DNA of 64,000 nt from Leucobacter sp. L43 (GCF_016597785.1 NZ_JAENJG010000001.1:744001-808000), one strand, 5' to 3'; shown: positions 38,781-47,457, numbered from the stretch's first letter. Notes: generated by a model not told the origin, from the letters alone. Made by a program: numbers and translations.

Positions 38781-38990
38781 GTGTCTATCGGCAAGTACGT
38801 CACCAATCCCGGAGTGATCGGCGCCGCGTTCGGCGCCATGAGCACCGCACGCCGCACCGGCTCCATGCGCAAGGACTGGCGCCGCTATCTCGTGTGGGGC
38901 GCCTGGCTCGCGGGCCTCGCGCTCGCCATCGCCACCGTTTCCATGCAGGAGCAGGATGCGGAGGAGCAGGCCGGCCGCAAGCGTCGCTGA
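38781..38990 (+). CDS. Small single-helix membrane protein, unknown function
   Basis: The 69-residue product has a basic centre (RRTGSMRKDWRRY) followed by one hydrophobic helix (about residues 38–54) and a charged tail. GTG at 38781 is preceded by GGAGG, and TAGGCT at 38740–38745 is a likely -10. The coding pattern and good signals support expression; function is unknown. Confidence 0.65.
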   Translation: MSIGKYVTNPGVIGAAFGAMSTARRTGSMRKDWRRYLVWGAWLAGLALAIATVSMQEQDAEEQAGRKRR

Positions 38991-39040
38991 GCCGAACCGG
39001 CGCGATCGGGCCGCGACGCGCGCGGGATCCCGCCGTCGAT

Positions 39041-39070
39041 TTGAACGGCCTCTCTCGATCGTGCTAGAGT
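39041..39070 (+). promoter_or_regulatory. Promoter of tRNA-Lys
   Basis: TTGAAC (39041–39046) and TAGAGT (39065–39070) are separated by 18 bases, 43 bases before the tRNA. Confidence 0.7.
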
Positions 39071-39113
39071 TTCATCCGTTGCTCAGCGAGGCAAGACCTC
39101 GGAACAGCGATAT

Positions 39114-39186
<73 letters not shown>

Positions 39187-39193
39187 CAGATGG

Positions 39194-39221
39194 AAAGCCC
39201 GGTATCTCATACCGGGCTTTT
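39194..39221 (+). terminator. Terminator of tRNA-Lys
   Basis: A perfect 12-bp stem (AAAGCCCGGTAT/ATACCGGGCTTT) with a 3-base loop CTC, ending in a short T stretch. Confidence 0.85.
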
Positions 39222-39263
39222 CGCGTATCTGCCCGGTGGTTCCCGCTCATGGAAGGTGTGTCA

Positions 39264-40073
39264 ATGACCCGAGCGCTCCCCTCTCCCGACCTCGCGTTCG
39301 CCCTCGATCTGGCGGACATCGCGGACGGGATATCGCTCCCCCGCTTCCGTGCCGCTGACCTCGCGGTCGACACGAAGCCCGATCGCACATTCGTGACGGA
39401 TGCGGACACGGCGGTCGAGCGGGCGCTGCGCGCCCGTATCTCCGCCGAACGTCCGGGTGACGGATTTCTCGGCGAGGAATCCGGGCGGGAGGATCGGGGC
39501 GAGCGGCGATGGATCATCGACCCCATCGACGGCACATCCAACTTCCTCCGCGGCGTGCCCAACTGGGCCACCCTCATCGCACTCGAGATCGACGGTTCGC
39601 CCTCCGTCGGCGTGGTCTCGGCGCCCGCATTCGGCGCTCGATGGTGGGCGGAGACCGGGCACGGAGCCTGGGGCCGGCAGCAGGGTGCCGATCCCCGTCG
39701 ACTGCAGGTGTCAGCCGTCGCAGAGCTCGAGCACGCGTCCCTCAGCTTTCAGAGCATCGAGCAGTGGGATCTCGCCGGGTACCTGGATCCACTCATCGCG
39801 CTCAGTCGAGCGGTCTGGCGGGACCGGGCGTACGGCGATATGTGGTCGTACATGCTGCTGGCCGAAGGCCTCGTCGACATCGTCGCCGAGTTCGACGTGA
39901 AGCCCTATGATCTTGCTGCGCTCGTGCCCATCGTGCGCGAGGCCGGTGGGCGATTCACCGACATCGAGGGCGCTGAGAGCGCCTGGAACGGCAGCTCGCT
40001 CGCCACGAACGGTCGCCTGCACGGCGCGGTGCTGGATCTCCTCGAGCGCTCGCGAGCGGAGTCGCAGTCATGA
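39264..40073 (+). CDS. hisN: Inositol-monophosphatase-family phosphatase, HisN-like
   Basis: The 269-residue protein has the two metal-binding motifs of the family: WIIDPIDGTSNFLRGVPNWA (motif 1) and DVKPYDLAALVPIVREAGG (motif 2), plus GEESGRED for the third metal ligand. Overall pattern is closest to the actinobacterial histidinol-phosphate phosphatase HisN, but inositol or another sugar phosphate cannot be excluded. The ATG at 39264 has GAAGGTG upstream; another ATG 15 bases earlier has none. It overlaps the next gene by four bases. Confidence 0.8.
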   Translation: MTRALPSPDLAFALDLADIADGISLPRFRAADLAVDTKPDRTFVTDADTAVERALRARISAERPGDGFLGEESGREDRGERRWIIDPIDGTSNFLRGVPNWATLIALEIDGSPSVGVVSAPAFGARWWAETGHGAWGRQQGADPRRLQVSAVAELEHASLSFQSIEQWDLAGYLDPLIALSRAVWRDRAYGDMWSYMLLAEGLVDIVAEFDVKPYDLAALVPIVREAGGRFTDIEGAESAWNGSSLATNGRLHGAVLDLLERSRAESQS

Positions 40074-40489
40074 GCTCGTCGGCCCGAGAGCCAGCCGAGC
40101 GCTCCGCTTCGAAGCCACTCCGCTCAGCCGCCCTGGCGCTCGGAATCGATCTCGCGCTCGTTCTGCTCTTCGCCGGAATCGGCCGGAGCAGTCACGAGCG
40201 GGCGGCGACCGTGCTCGGACTCCTCGATACGGCGTGGCCCTTCATCATCGGTCTCGGCGTCTCGTGGCTCGCCGCACGAGTCGCTCGGCACCCGATGGCG
40301 ATCATCAGGGCCGGCCTTCCGATCTGGGTCGGCTCCGTCGTCATCGGCATGCTGGTGCGAGCGGCCACCGGTGCGGGCACCGCCATCCCGTTCGTCATCG
40401 TCGCCACCATCACTCTCGGCGTCTTCCTCATCGGCTGGCGCGCGATCGCAGCGCTCGTGATGCGCCTCCGCACTCGCACAGCGGCGTGA
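40070..40489 (+). CDS. DUF3054 family membrane protein
   Basis: The 139-residue protein has four membrane helices and the DUF3054 pattern GIGRSSHE after helix 1 and DTAWPFIIGLGVSWL in helix 2. The family occurs mainly in actinobacteria and has no assigned function. The start overlaps the HisN-like gene stop (ATGA). A strong hairpin follows. Confidence 0.82.
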   Translation: MSSSAREPAERSASKPLRSAALALGIDLALVLLFAGIGRSSHERAATVLGLLDTAWPFIIGLGVSWLAARVARHPMAIIRAGLPIWVGSVVIGMLVRAATGAGTAIPFVIVATITLGVFLIGWRAIAALVMRLRTRTAA

Positions 40490-40494
40490 GCACG

Positions 40495-40532
40495 GCACTG
40501 GCCCCTCTCGAACGAACGGGAGGGGCCAGTGC
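40495..40532. terminator. Bidirectional terminator between DUF3054 and gap
   Basis: A 16-bp stem with one G·T pair (GCACTGGCCCCTC… paired with GAGGGGCCAGTGC) and loop AACGAA separates two convergent genes. Confidence 0.85.
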
Positions 40533-40546
40533 GAGTGCTCTTCGAC

Positions 40547-41545
40547 TCAGTCGGCGAGCGTCGCGAGCACCTGAGCGGCGCGGTTCGAGAATCCCCACTC
40601 GTTGTCGTACCAAGCGGTCACCTTGACGTGCTTCCCGTCGGCGTACGTGAGCTCGGAATCGAAGATGGAGCTGTGCGGGTTCCCGACGATGTCGGAGGAG
40701 ACCAGCGGCTCTTCCGAGTATTCGAGCACCCCGGCCAGTGGTCCGTCGGCCGCGGCGCGGTATGCGGCGAGAACTTCATCCCGCGTCACCTCCCGAGACA
40801 CCACCGCGGTGAGCTCGACGATCGAGCCGACCGGAACCGGTACGCGGAGCGACCCTCCGACGAGCTTGCCGTCGAGCTGGGGCAGCACCTGGCCGATCGC
40901 GGTCGCGGCCCCGGTCGAGGTCGGCACAATGTTCAGGGCGGCGGCGCGGGCGCGGCGCAGATCGGAGTGCGGCGCATCCTGCAGACGCTGGTCGGCGGTG
41001 TAGGCGTGCACGGTCATCATCGTGCCCCACTCGATGCCGGCGAGCTCGTCGAGCACCTTCGCGAGCGGTGCGAGCGCGTTCGTGGTGCACGATGCGTTCG
41101 AGACGATGTGGTGCTGCTCGGGATCGTAGAGGTCGTCGTTGACGCCGACGACGAGTGTCAGGTCGGCGCCCTTCGCGGGAGCGCTCACGAGCACGCGCTT
41201 CGCTCCGGCCTCGATGTGCTTCCTCGCATCGGCCGCCTTCGTGAAGAAACCGGTCGATTCGAGCACGACGTCGACCTGCAGCTCGGCCCACGGCAGTTTC
41301 GCGGGGTCGCGCTCGCCCAGAATCTCGATGCGGCGGTCGCCGACTACGAGCGTCGTGCCGTCGACCGACACCGGCTGCTCGAGCTTGCCGTAGAGCGAAT
41401 CGCGGGAGAGCAGATGCGCCAGGGTCGGCGCGTCTGTGAGGTCGTTGATGGCGACGACCTCGAGGTCGTTCTGCTGCTGCAGCAGAGCGCGCAGGACGCC
41501 CCGGCCGATTCGTCCGAATCCGTTGATGGCTACCCGACGGGTCAT
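40547..41545 (-). CDS. gap: Glyceraldehyde-3-phosphate dehydrogenase, type I
   Basis: The 332-residue enzyme has the NAD-binding start RVAINGFGRIGRGVLRALL with AINDLTD, and the active-site SNASCTTNALAPL containing the nucleophilic cysteine, followed by HAYTADQRLQDAPHSDLRRAR and WYDNEWGFSNR. It is not linked to pgk–tpiA here, so it may be a second isozyme in the genome; this cannot be told from the window. The ATG at 41545 is conserved. Confidence 0.93.
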   Translation of the reverse strand: MTRRVAINGFGRIGRGVLRALLQQQNDLEVVAINDLTDAPTLAHLLSRDSLYGKLEQPVSVDGTTLVVGDRRIEILGERDPAKLPWAELQVDVVLESTGFFTKAADARKHIEAGAKRVLVSAPAKGADLTLVVGVNDDLYDPEQHHIVSNASCTTNALAPLAKVLDELAGIEWGTMMTVHAYTADQRLQDAPHSDLRRARAAALNIVPTSTGAATAIGQVLPQLDGKLVGGSLRVPVPVGSIVELTAVVSREVTRDEVLAAYRAAADGPLAGVLEYSEEPLVSSDIVGNPHSSIFDSELTYADGKHVKVTAWYDNEWGFSNRAAQVLATLAD

Positions 41546-41693
41546 GGGTTCTTCGATCTCCTTCGCAATGATGTGCATGGTGGTCTGATTCCAGACTGGT
41601 ACGTGAGAGGCACTCACGCCAGTGGCCGCATTGCCATCATTCGAACGAATCCTGCCAGGATCTCGCAGCCGCGGAACACGGGTGCGAGCCGCA

Positions 41694-42635
41694 TCATCCC
41701 GACTGCGAGAACGTGCGCCGATACGCGGTCGGAGCCGTGCCGAGCACCTGTCGGAAGTGCCGGCGCAGGTTCGTCGCGGAGCCCAGTCCGACGGCGGCCG
41801 AGATCGCGTCGACGCCGAGTTCCGTCTCCTCGAGGAGCTCCCGCGCGCGATCCACCCGGGCGCGCATCACCCACTGCATCGGCGTATAGCCGGTCTCATC
41901 GAGGAACCGTCGGGAGAAGGTGCGCTCCGACACGCGTGCGTGCTGGGAGAGACGGGCGATCGTCAACGGCTCGTCGAGGTGGCGGAGCGCCCACTCCCGC
42001 GTCTGCGTGAACCGCTCGCCGATCGACTCCGGCACGCTGTGCGGGAGGTACTGCGCCTGACCACCGCTGCGGTAGGGAGCGGCGACGAGTCGCCGAGCCG
42101 CATGATTCGCGACCGCCATGCCGGATTCGCGGCGCAGCAGGTGGAGACAGAGATCGATTCCAGAAGCGGCCCCCGCTGAGGTCAGCACCGAGCCCTCGTC
42201 GACGAACAGCACCCGGTCATCGACGCGCACATTCGGGAACTGCTCGGCGAGGCGCCGCGCGTAGTGCCAGTGCGTCGTCGCCCGCCGACCGTCGAGCAAC
42301 CCCGTGGCGGCGAGCGCGAACGCTCCGGTGGAGATCGCTGCGAGAATGGCGCCGCGATCATGTGCGGCGCCGAGCGCCGTGATGAGCGCCGCCGGCGGCG
42401 GCTCACGGTCGGGAAACCGGTATCCCGGCACGAAGATCAGATCGGCAGTCGCAAGCGACTCCAAGCCGTGCTCGACGTGATAGGAGAGACCGTCTCCCCC
42501 GGTGATCAACCCCGGCCTGACGCCGCATACATCAACCGTGAACGGCATGCTGGCACGGTGCGTGAAGACCTGCGCGGGGATTCCGACGTCCATCGGCTTG
42601 GCGCCCTCGAGCACGACGACCGCGACCCGCTTCAT
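41694..42635 (-). CDS. GlxA-type AraC-family regulator (DJ-1/PfpI + HTH)
   Basis: The 313-residue protein combines an N-terminal DJ-1/PfpI-like domain (MKRVAVVVLEGAKPMDVGIP to about residue 165) with a C-terminal double helix-turn-helix AraC domain (LTIARLSQHARVSERTFSRR and AISAAVGLGSATNLRRHFRQ). The glutamine-amidotransferase nucleophile position reads ISTGAFALA, Ser in place of the common Cys, so it is a ligand sensor rather than an enzyme. TAGGCT lies seven bases before the ATG at 42635, and there is no ribosome binding site. Target genes are not evident nearby. Confidence 0.87.
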   Translation of the reverse strand: MKRVAVVVLEGAKPMDVGIPAQVFTHRASMPFTVDVCGVRPGLITGGDGLSYHVEHGLESLATADLIFVPGYRFPDREPPPAALITALGAAHDRGAILAAISTGAFALAATGLLDGRRATTHWHYARRLAEQFPNVRVDDRVLFVDEGSVLTSAGAASGIDLCLHLLRRESGMAVANHAARRLVAAPYRSGGQAQYLPHSVPESIGERFTQTREWALRHLDEPLTIARLSQHARVSERTFSRRFLDETGYTPMQWVMRARVDRARELLEETELGVDAISAAVGLGSATNLRRHFRQVLGTAPTAYRRTFSQSG

Positions 42636-42642
42636 GGGTGCC

Positions 42643-42648
42643 AGCCTA
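42643..42648 (-). promoter_or_regulatory. Probable leaderless -10 element of the GlxA-type gene
   Basis: TAGGCT-N7-ATG. Confidence 0.4.
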
Positions 42649-42719
42649 CCGGGAGGCTCGCATCGCGCCGCCCTCACTCCGAGACGGCGCACGGCCGGCA
42701 GCAATAGCCTCTGGCACGG

Positions 42720-43208
42720 TCAGTGCTGGGCCAGGTGACGCGCCCACGCTTCCGGAAACGCGTCGTTGAGGGTCGAGAAGAACGCCATGCTCGTACCGAC
42801 TGCGCAACGGAGGTGCTGTGCGAGTTGCTCGTCGGTGACGCCGGGATCGTAATCGACCGTGTGCTCGGCGTTCAGCCGGAGCGACCCGTCGTCGTCGCGC
42901 CCGACGAACGTCTTCGGCCAGAGCCTGTCGGCATTCCACAGGTTGCAGAGCTCGAGCGCGCGGGAGTACTCCGACGCTCCGAGGCGTCCGCGCCAGTAGC
43001 CTCGCACGCAGAGCAGTGCGTCGGCTTCATCGTCGACGAGGAAGAAGAAGGACCCGTACTCCCAGCCCCCGCGGATGTCGCCCTCGTCGTCGGCGGTGTA
43101 CCGCCACCCGATGGATTCGAGGACTGCTGCGACCCGCTCCTTCGTCAGCCGTGCCAGCACCGCGTCGTCACCTGCGACTGCAGCGGTCCCCTCACCGGAG
43201 TACTCCAT
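42720..43208 (-). CDS. YbjN domain-containing protein
   Basis: The 162-residue protein matches the YbjN/type III chaperone-like family: an N-terminal VAAVLESIGWRYTADDEG, a central FFFLVDDEADALLCVRGYWRG, and the ELCNLWNADRLWPKTFV signature. Actinobacterial YbjN proteins are linked loosely to sensing or stress, without a defined activity. AAAGGAG precedes the ATG at 43208. It is divergent from the Fur-family regulator. Confidence 0.78.
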   Translation of the reverse strand: MEYSGEGTAAVAGDDAVLARLTKERVAAVLESIGWRYTADDEGDIRGGWEYGSFFFLVDDEADALLCVRGYWRGRLGASEYSRALELCNLWNADRLWPKTFVGRDDDGSLRLNAEHTVDYDPGVTDEQLAQHLRCAVGTSMAFFSTLNDAFPEAWARHLAQH

Positions 43209-43386
43209 CTCGAGCGCTCCTTTCCGGTCGTTCGTCCAGATTATCCGGCGCGAGCGGCTCCCGAAAGCGCAACGCCGAGCACGCGATCCTGTTTCTTCTC
43301 CGACGCACGCGTTCGCTCGCGGGAGAACCCCGGTCAGGGCGCCGCTGCTACCATCGGGAGCGTCCATCGAACTCTGGAGCCGCATC

Positions 43387-43791
43387 GTGACCACCATCCG
43401 CACTCGGCGTACCGCGCAGGGCACCGCGGTGCGTACGGCGCTCGAATCCATGGCCGGGTTCATCTCGGCGCAGGAGCTGCACCGGCGGCTCGCCGACGGG
43501 GGCTCGAAGATCGGCATCGCGACCGTGTACCGGCAGCTCAACACCCTGGTCGAGAATCAGGAGGCCGACGCGATCTCGACCCCCGATGGGCAGTTGTATC
43601 GGGCCTGCGAGGATCCGCAGACGCACCATCACCACATGGTCTGCACGAGCTGCGGCACGACGATCGAGATCGAGCCGCCTGACGAAGCATGGTTCACCTC
43701 CGTGGCCCGCACCCACGATTTCGAGATCCACTCCCACACGCTCGAGGTGTTCGGCATCTGCGCTGCATGCCGCGCCGCGTCCTCGCAGTGA
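43387..43791 (+). CDS. Fur-family metalloregulator, probably Zur
   Basis: The 134-residue protein has a winged-helix DNA-binding half (GFISAQELHRRLADGG, IGIATVYRQLNTLVENQE) and a metal-sensing half. A His cluster and CxxC (HHHHMVCTSCGTTIE) and a second CxxC (CAAC) form the structural zinc site; further ligands lie in HDFEIHSHTLEVFG. GTG at 43387 has GGAG upstream. Neighbouring zinc-starvation genes and two Zur-like palindromes argue for Zur rather than Fur. It is likely the repressor of the downstream module. Confidence 0.88.
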   Translation: MTTIRTRRTAQGTAVRTALESMAGFISAQELHRRLADGGSKIGIATVYRQLNTLVENQEADAISTPDGQLYRACEDPQTHHHHMVCTSCGTTIEIEPPDEAWFTSVARTHDFEIHSHTLEVFGICAACRAASSQ

Positions 43792-43885
43792 GACCGGATC
43801 GGGTCGGTGTCTGACGCTGACCCCGCAGGGGATGGAGCTGCCCCGACACGCGAGCAACGGTCAGGACCGCGCAGAGCCCCGCTTC

Positions 43886-43905
43886 TATACTGAGAACGAT
43901 TATCG
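43886..43905 (+). promoter_or_regulatory. Putative Zur box over the permease promoter
   Basis: TGAGAACGATTATCG (43891–43905) matches the palindromic TGATAATCATTATCA type at most positions. It overlaps a good -10 element, TATACT (43886–43891), so binding would block initiation of the permease operon. A related palindrome lies at 47399–47413. Confidence 0.7.
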
Positions 43906-43973
43906 GCCCGGAGCTTCGAGATTCCCCCCTCGTCCCCTGCGGCCGCATCGGCTCGGATCGGATCGGAGACAGC

Positions 43974-44978
43974 ATGGAGGCGGTGAGGCACCGCTCGCGC
44001 GCCTTCGCACTCGCCGGTCTCGCAGCACTCACACTGCTCGCAGCCGTCGCACTGCGCGCAACCACGCATCACGCGGGCGAGGCCCTCGCCCTGCCCACCG
44101 CCCTCGCCGATTTCGTCGCGCTGTCGCTCAGCGTCTTCATCGAGTCCCTCCCGTTCGTCTTCCTCGGAATCCTGCTCTCCACCGTCGTGCAGGTGTGGGT
44201 GCCCCAATCGGTCATCGACCGGGTGCTCCCGCGGCGCCCGGCCCTGAGACGCGCGGTGCTCTCGGTCACCGGGGTGCTCCTCCCGGTCTGCGAATGCGGC
44301 AATGTTCCCCTCGCACGCGGGCTCATGATGCGCGGCTTCACGGTGTCGGAGGCGGCGACCTTCTTGCTCGCTGCTCCGATCCTGAACCCGGTCACCATCA
44401 TCACGACCTACCACGCCTTCGGGTGGAGCGACGGCATTCTGGCGGCACGCGTGATCGGCGGGTTCGCGATCGCGAACCTCGCCGGATGGCTGCTCAGCCG
44501 CTCGGCGAGTCAAGCAGCGCTGCTCACCGACGATTTTCGCACGCACTGCGAGCACGCGCACGAACGCCGACCCGGCGACCGGGTGCAGCGCAGCCTCGTC
44601 GGCGTCGCTGAGGAGACGAGTGCCCTGATGCCCGCTCTCATCATCGGATCGGCGCTGGCGGGAGCGATCCAGGTCGGCGCCCCTCGCGATCTGCTGGTGG
44701 CGCTCGGGGCCCACCCGCTCTGGTCGGTACTCGCCCTGGTGCTGCTCGCATTCATCATCTCGATCTGCTCGAGTGTCGATGCGTTCTTCATCCTGTCGCT
44801 CAGCGCCACGTTCCTCCCCGGCAGTATCGTCGCCTTCCTCCTCTTCGGAGCGATGATGGATGTGAAGATGCTCGCGCTGCTGCGCACCACGTTCACCGTC
44901 CGCGCGCTCGCACTGCTCACGAGCCTCGTGGCACTCTGCTGCCTGGTCATCGGTTGGGGTCTGAACCTTGTCGCGTGA
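43974..44978 (+). CDS. DUF318/UPF0718-type permease
   Basis: The 334-residue protein has about eight membrane helices and the family motif LPVCECGNVPLARGLMMRG, with a repeat-like second motif ISICSSVDAFFILSL. Members of this ArsP_1-like family are permeases of mostly unproven substrate. When paired with a TIGR03943 protein and Zur sites, a role in zinc homeostasis is usually inferred. GGAGA precedes the ATG at 43974. It overlaps the next gene by 11 bases and is preceded by the putative Zur box. Confidence 0.85.
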   Translation: MEAVRHRSRAFALAGLAALTLLAAVALRATTHHAGEALALPTALADFVALSLSVFIESLPFVFLGILLSTVVQVWVPQSVIDRVLPRRPALRRAVLSVTGVLLPVCECGNVPLARGLMMRGFTVSEAATFLLAAPILNPVTIITTYHAFGWSDGILAARVIGGFAIANLAGWLLSRSASQAALLTDDFRTHCEHAHERRPGDRVQRSLVGVAEETSALMPALIIGSALAGAIQVGAPRDLLVALGAHPLWSVLALVLLAFIISICSSVDAFFILSLSATFLPGSIVAFLLFGAMMDVKMLALLRTTFTVRALALLTSLVALCCLVIGWGLNLVA

Positions 44979-45759
44979 GCAGTTCGATCGGTACTGGCGG
45001 GGTCTCGTGCTCAGCGGCCTGGGAATCGCGGCGATCATGTGGCTCGCATCAACCGGACGCCTGGGCTGGTACGTGCATCCACGGTACTTCTGGTTCACCG
45101 TCACCATCTGCGGGATCGCGGCGATCGCACTGTGCGCAGCCGTGCCCGTGCTGCATCGCGCCTCTCGTGCGGCGCGCGCGGAAGATCACGACCACGAGCA
45201 CGACCACGGACCCGATGCGCCCCGAGCCCGAGCGCGTCGCTCTCCCGTGCAGCGTGCGCTCCCGTCGATCGGTGCCGCACTGCTCATCGCGTCGACCGCA
45301 GCGGCGCTGCTCATCGCTCCCCCGACGACGCTCTCCGTCGCGGCTGCCCAGCAACGCCAGGTCAACTCCGGGAGCGGCCCGGCCGACGGCTCCCCGGTCA
45401 CCGGAGAGGACGCGGATCGCGACGCGCGAGACTGGGCGATGCTGCTGCGCCAAGGCGGTGGAGCAGAGGCCCAGGGACGCACGGCGAACTTCATCGGATT
45501 CGTGCTTCCCGGCACCGAAGAGTCGGGCGACGTGTTCTTCGCAGCGCGCTTCGTGGTGTCGTGCTGCGCCGTCGACGCGCAGCCGCTCGGCGTACCCGTG
45601 CTCATGCCCGGCTGGGAGCGGGATCACCGCGAGGGAACCTGGGTGCAGGTCGAGGGCGTCTTCGTCGCGAACCCGGATGTGGCGAGCGACCAACCCGTCG
45701 TCCTGCGCCCGTTCAGCGTGACGCCGATCGATGAACCGGAAGATCCGTATGTCTACTGA
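44968..45759 (+). CDS. TIGR03943 (DUF1980)-type membrane protein
   Basis: The 263-residue protein has two N-terminal helices (about 13–30 and 40–62), a His/Asp-rich loop (AEDHDHEHDHGPD) suited to metal binding, a further helix, and an extracytoplasmic domain with the family signature FVVSCCAVDAQPLGVPV containing two adjacent cysteines. The family is the constant partner of DUF318 permeases. The start is TTG at 44968, overlapping the permease by 11 bases; a GTG at 45007 is an alternative. Confidence 0.82.
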   Translation: MSREQFDRYWRGLVLSGLGIAAIMWLASTGRLGWYVHPRYFWFTVTICGIAAIALCAAVPVLHRASRAARAEDHDHEHDHGPDAPRARARRSPVQRALPSIGAALLIASTAAALLIAPPTTLSVAAAQQRQVNSGSGPADGSPVTGEDADRDARDWAMLLRQGGGAEAQGRTANFIGFVLPGTEESGDVFFAARFVVSCCAVDAQPLGVPVLMPGWERDHREGTWVQVEGVFVANPDVASDQPVVLRPFSVTPIDEPEDPYVY

Positions 45760-47227
45760 GCGCCGGGCGAACCGGCGCATGCGGATATCGAGGATCACCG
45801 TCTTCGCGATCCTCGGCCTGCTCGCCGCCGGTCTCGCCGGAGCGAATCTGGTGCAGCCTCCGCGCCTCAAAGCACTCGATGCGAACACGGCGCTGCTCGT
45901 CTCCCGAACGGACCAGCGCGTGCAACTGCATCTGAGCCAGCCGATCGACGCCGTCGCCCCAGATGCGGTCTCCGTCACCCCGGCGACCCCTGTCGACGTC
46001 ACCTCGGATGGCAGTTCGCTCACGATCCGATTTCTCGAGATGCTCGACACGGGAACGGAGTACCGCATCGAAGCCCGGGTACGGGGCGCGGCGACCGGCA
46101 GCGACGGCGTGATCACGGCACCGGTGCGCACCCCTGATCCTGCGACGTACACGGTGAACCGATCGGATGCAGGCGATCGGCTGCTCGAGCACCGCCTGCA
46201 GAACCCGGGCGCGACGCGCGCCGTCTTCACCGCGCCGCGGATCCAGGAGTATGCACGCACCGCAGCAGGGCTCGCCGTGGTCTCCCGCGACGAGACCGGG
46301 CGGGCCGCTCTCTCGATCCATTCGGAGACCGGCGGTGGTGCCGAGACGGGGAGCTTCACGGATCCCGATCCGTTCCGCATCATGTCTGCGGGGCATCTCG
46401 GTCAGCTCCGCAGCGAATCGAACAGCGGAGTGATCGGAGTCGTCGCCTCGGGCGTCGGCGACGACAGCACCGAATACGACCGCACCCTGCTCGTGATCGA
46501 CCCGGCCACCGTCATCGTCTCGACTGTGACCGACGTCGATGGAGCAGCGATACCCGTCCGCGACTGGCGGTTCATCCCCGGCACGACGTCGCTCGTGTTC
46601 CAGAGCCCGGATGGACGACTGTTCGGCTGGGAAGCGGTACCCGAACCCCGCGTCTTCGATCTCGGGCTCTCGGCAGATCTGCTCGACTTCATCCCCGGCA
46701 CCACGACGCTCGCCGTCGCACGCGACTCCGGCGCGGCACTCGTCGACCTCTCGGGAGCGGTGACGGGCACGCTCGATGCGCCCCTCTCGCCCACCCCTAT
46801 CGAGCCCCCGGAGGAATCCGCGGGCTCGGACCCCTCCGCTGTGCTCGCCGTCAGCTCCGACTCGACGCTCGCTCGACTCGCCCCGTCGGGGGCCGAGACT
46901 CACGCGACCTCGGAGAATGTCGACCACCGCTCGGCGGGCTCTCCGCTCGGCGACGGCTCGCTCGCCGTCGGCGGCAGCGTGGAGGTGCAGGAGGACGGGA
47001 AGGCGCGCACGATCTTCACCCCCGCTGCCCAGTCGACCCGGATCGGGCGCGTATGCCTCTCCCCCAACGCAGAGTTCGCGGCGATCGAGACGGTCTCGGC
47101 GGGCGGCACCTCGGACGGTACGCCGGTGTCGCTCGGCTTCACCCAGACGACCACGAACTACGTGCGCATCGACTCCGGCGAAACGGTGCGCTCCGCGATC
47201 GGCGGCCTCAGCGATTGGTGCGATTGA
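45749..47227 (+). CDS. Membrane-anchored exported protein, possible beta-propeller, unknown function
   Basis: I do not recognise a named family. The 492-residue product has a basic N-terminus, one membrane helix (about residues 18–38), an Ig-like stretch (VQLHLSQPIDAVAPDAVSV, then LTIRFLEMLDTGTEYRI) and then repeated beta-rich segments (FIPGTTSLVFQSPDGRLFGW, FIPGTTTLAVARDSGAALVD, RIGRVCLSPNAEFAAIETVS) that read like propeller blades. Only two cysteines occur, both near the C-terminus. The ATG at 45749 has GGAAG upstream and overlaps the TIGR03943 gene by 11 bases, so it belongs to the Zur-type operon. Confidence 0.7.
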   Translation: MSTERRANRRMRISRITVFAILGLLAAGLAGANLVQPPRLKALDANTALLVSRTDQRVQLHLSQPIDAVAPDAVSVTPATPVDVTSDGSSLTIRFLEMLDTGTEYRIEARVRGAATGSDGVITAPVRTPDPATYTVNRSDAGDRLLEHRLQNPGATRAVFTAPRIQEYARTAAGLAVVSRDETGRAALSIHSETGGGAETGSFTDPDPFRIMSAGHLGQLRSESNSGVIGVVASGVGDDSTEYDRTLLVIDPATVIVSTVTDVDGAAIPVRDWRFIPGTTSLVFQSPDGRLFGWEAVPEPRVFDLGLSADLLDFIPGTTTLAVARDSGAALVDLSGAVTGTLDAPLSPTPIEPPEESAGSDPSAVLAVSSDSTLARLAPSGAETHATSENVDHRSAGSPLGDGSLAVGGSVEVQEDGKARTIFTPAAQSTRIGRVCLSPNAEFAAIETVSAGGTSDGTPVSLGFTQTTTNYVRIDSGETVRSAIGGLSDWCD

Positions 47228-47254
47228 ACCTCGGGGGCGTCGCCGCCCAGGCAG

Positions 47255-47377
47255 TCAGCCCTGGCGCCCCTTGGAGCGCGGATTGAGTGTGTTGATGACG
47301 TACACGCGGCCGCGTCGGCGTACGACCTGAGCTCCGGGTTGCCACTGCAGTGACTTGAGTGATGCTCGAACCTTCAT
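47255..47377 (-). CDS. rpmJ2: Ribosomal protein L36, zinc-independent paralogue
   Basis: This 40-residue gene is easy to miss. It reads [20 protein letters not shown] and continues [21 protein letters not shown]. That is the alternative (C-minus) L36, without the Cys/His zinc ribbon of the standard protein. Such paralogues replace zinc-binding L36 under zinc limitation and are typically Zur-regulated. The ATG at 47377 has GAGGAG upstream. It is divergent from the CobW-like gene across a shared Zur-like box. Compared with usual members, LQW replaces the common LKR and the tail has [10 protein letters not shown]. Confidence 0.93.
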   Translation of the reverse strand: MKVRASLKSLQWQPGAQVVRRRGRVYVINTLNPRSKGRQG

Positions 47378-47398
47378 CGGATGCTCCTCAGATGTTAA

Positions 47399-47413
47399 CG
47401 ATAAGGATTATCA
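47399..47413. promoter_or_regulatory. Putative Zur box between rpmJ2 and the CobW-like gene
   Basis: CGATAAGGATTATCA has perfect GATAA/TTATC arms and matches TGATAATCATTATCA at 12 of 15 positions. The adjacent ACTATAGT (47413–47420) is self-complementary, providing a TATAGT -10-like element on both strands, so one box could control both divergent genes. Confidence 0.72.
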
Positions 47414-47457
47414 CTATAGTTGGTCGTGGGCGCTCGGCGCCTTCACGAGAGGAACCC

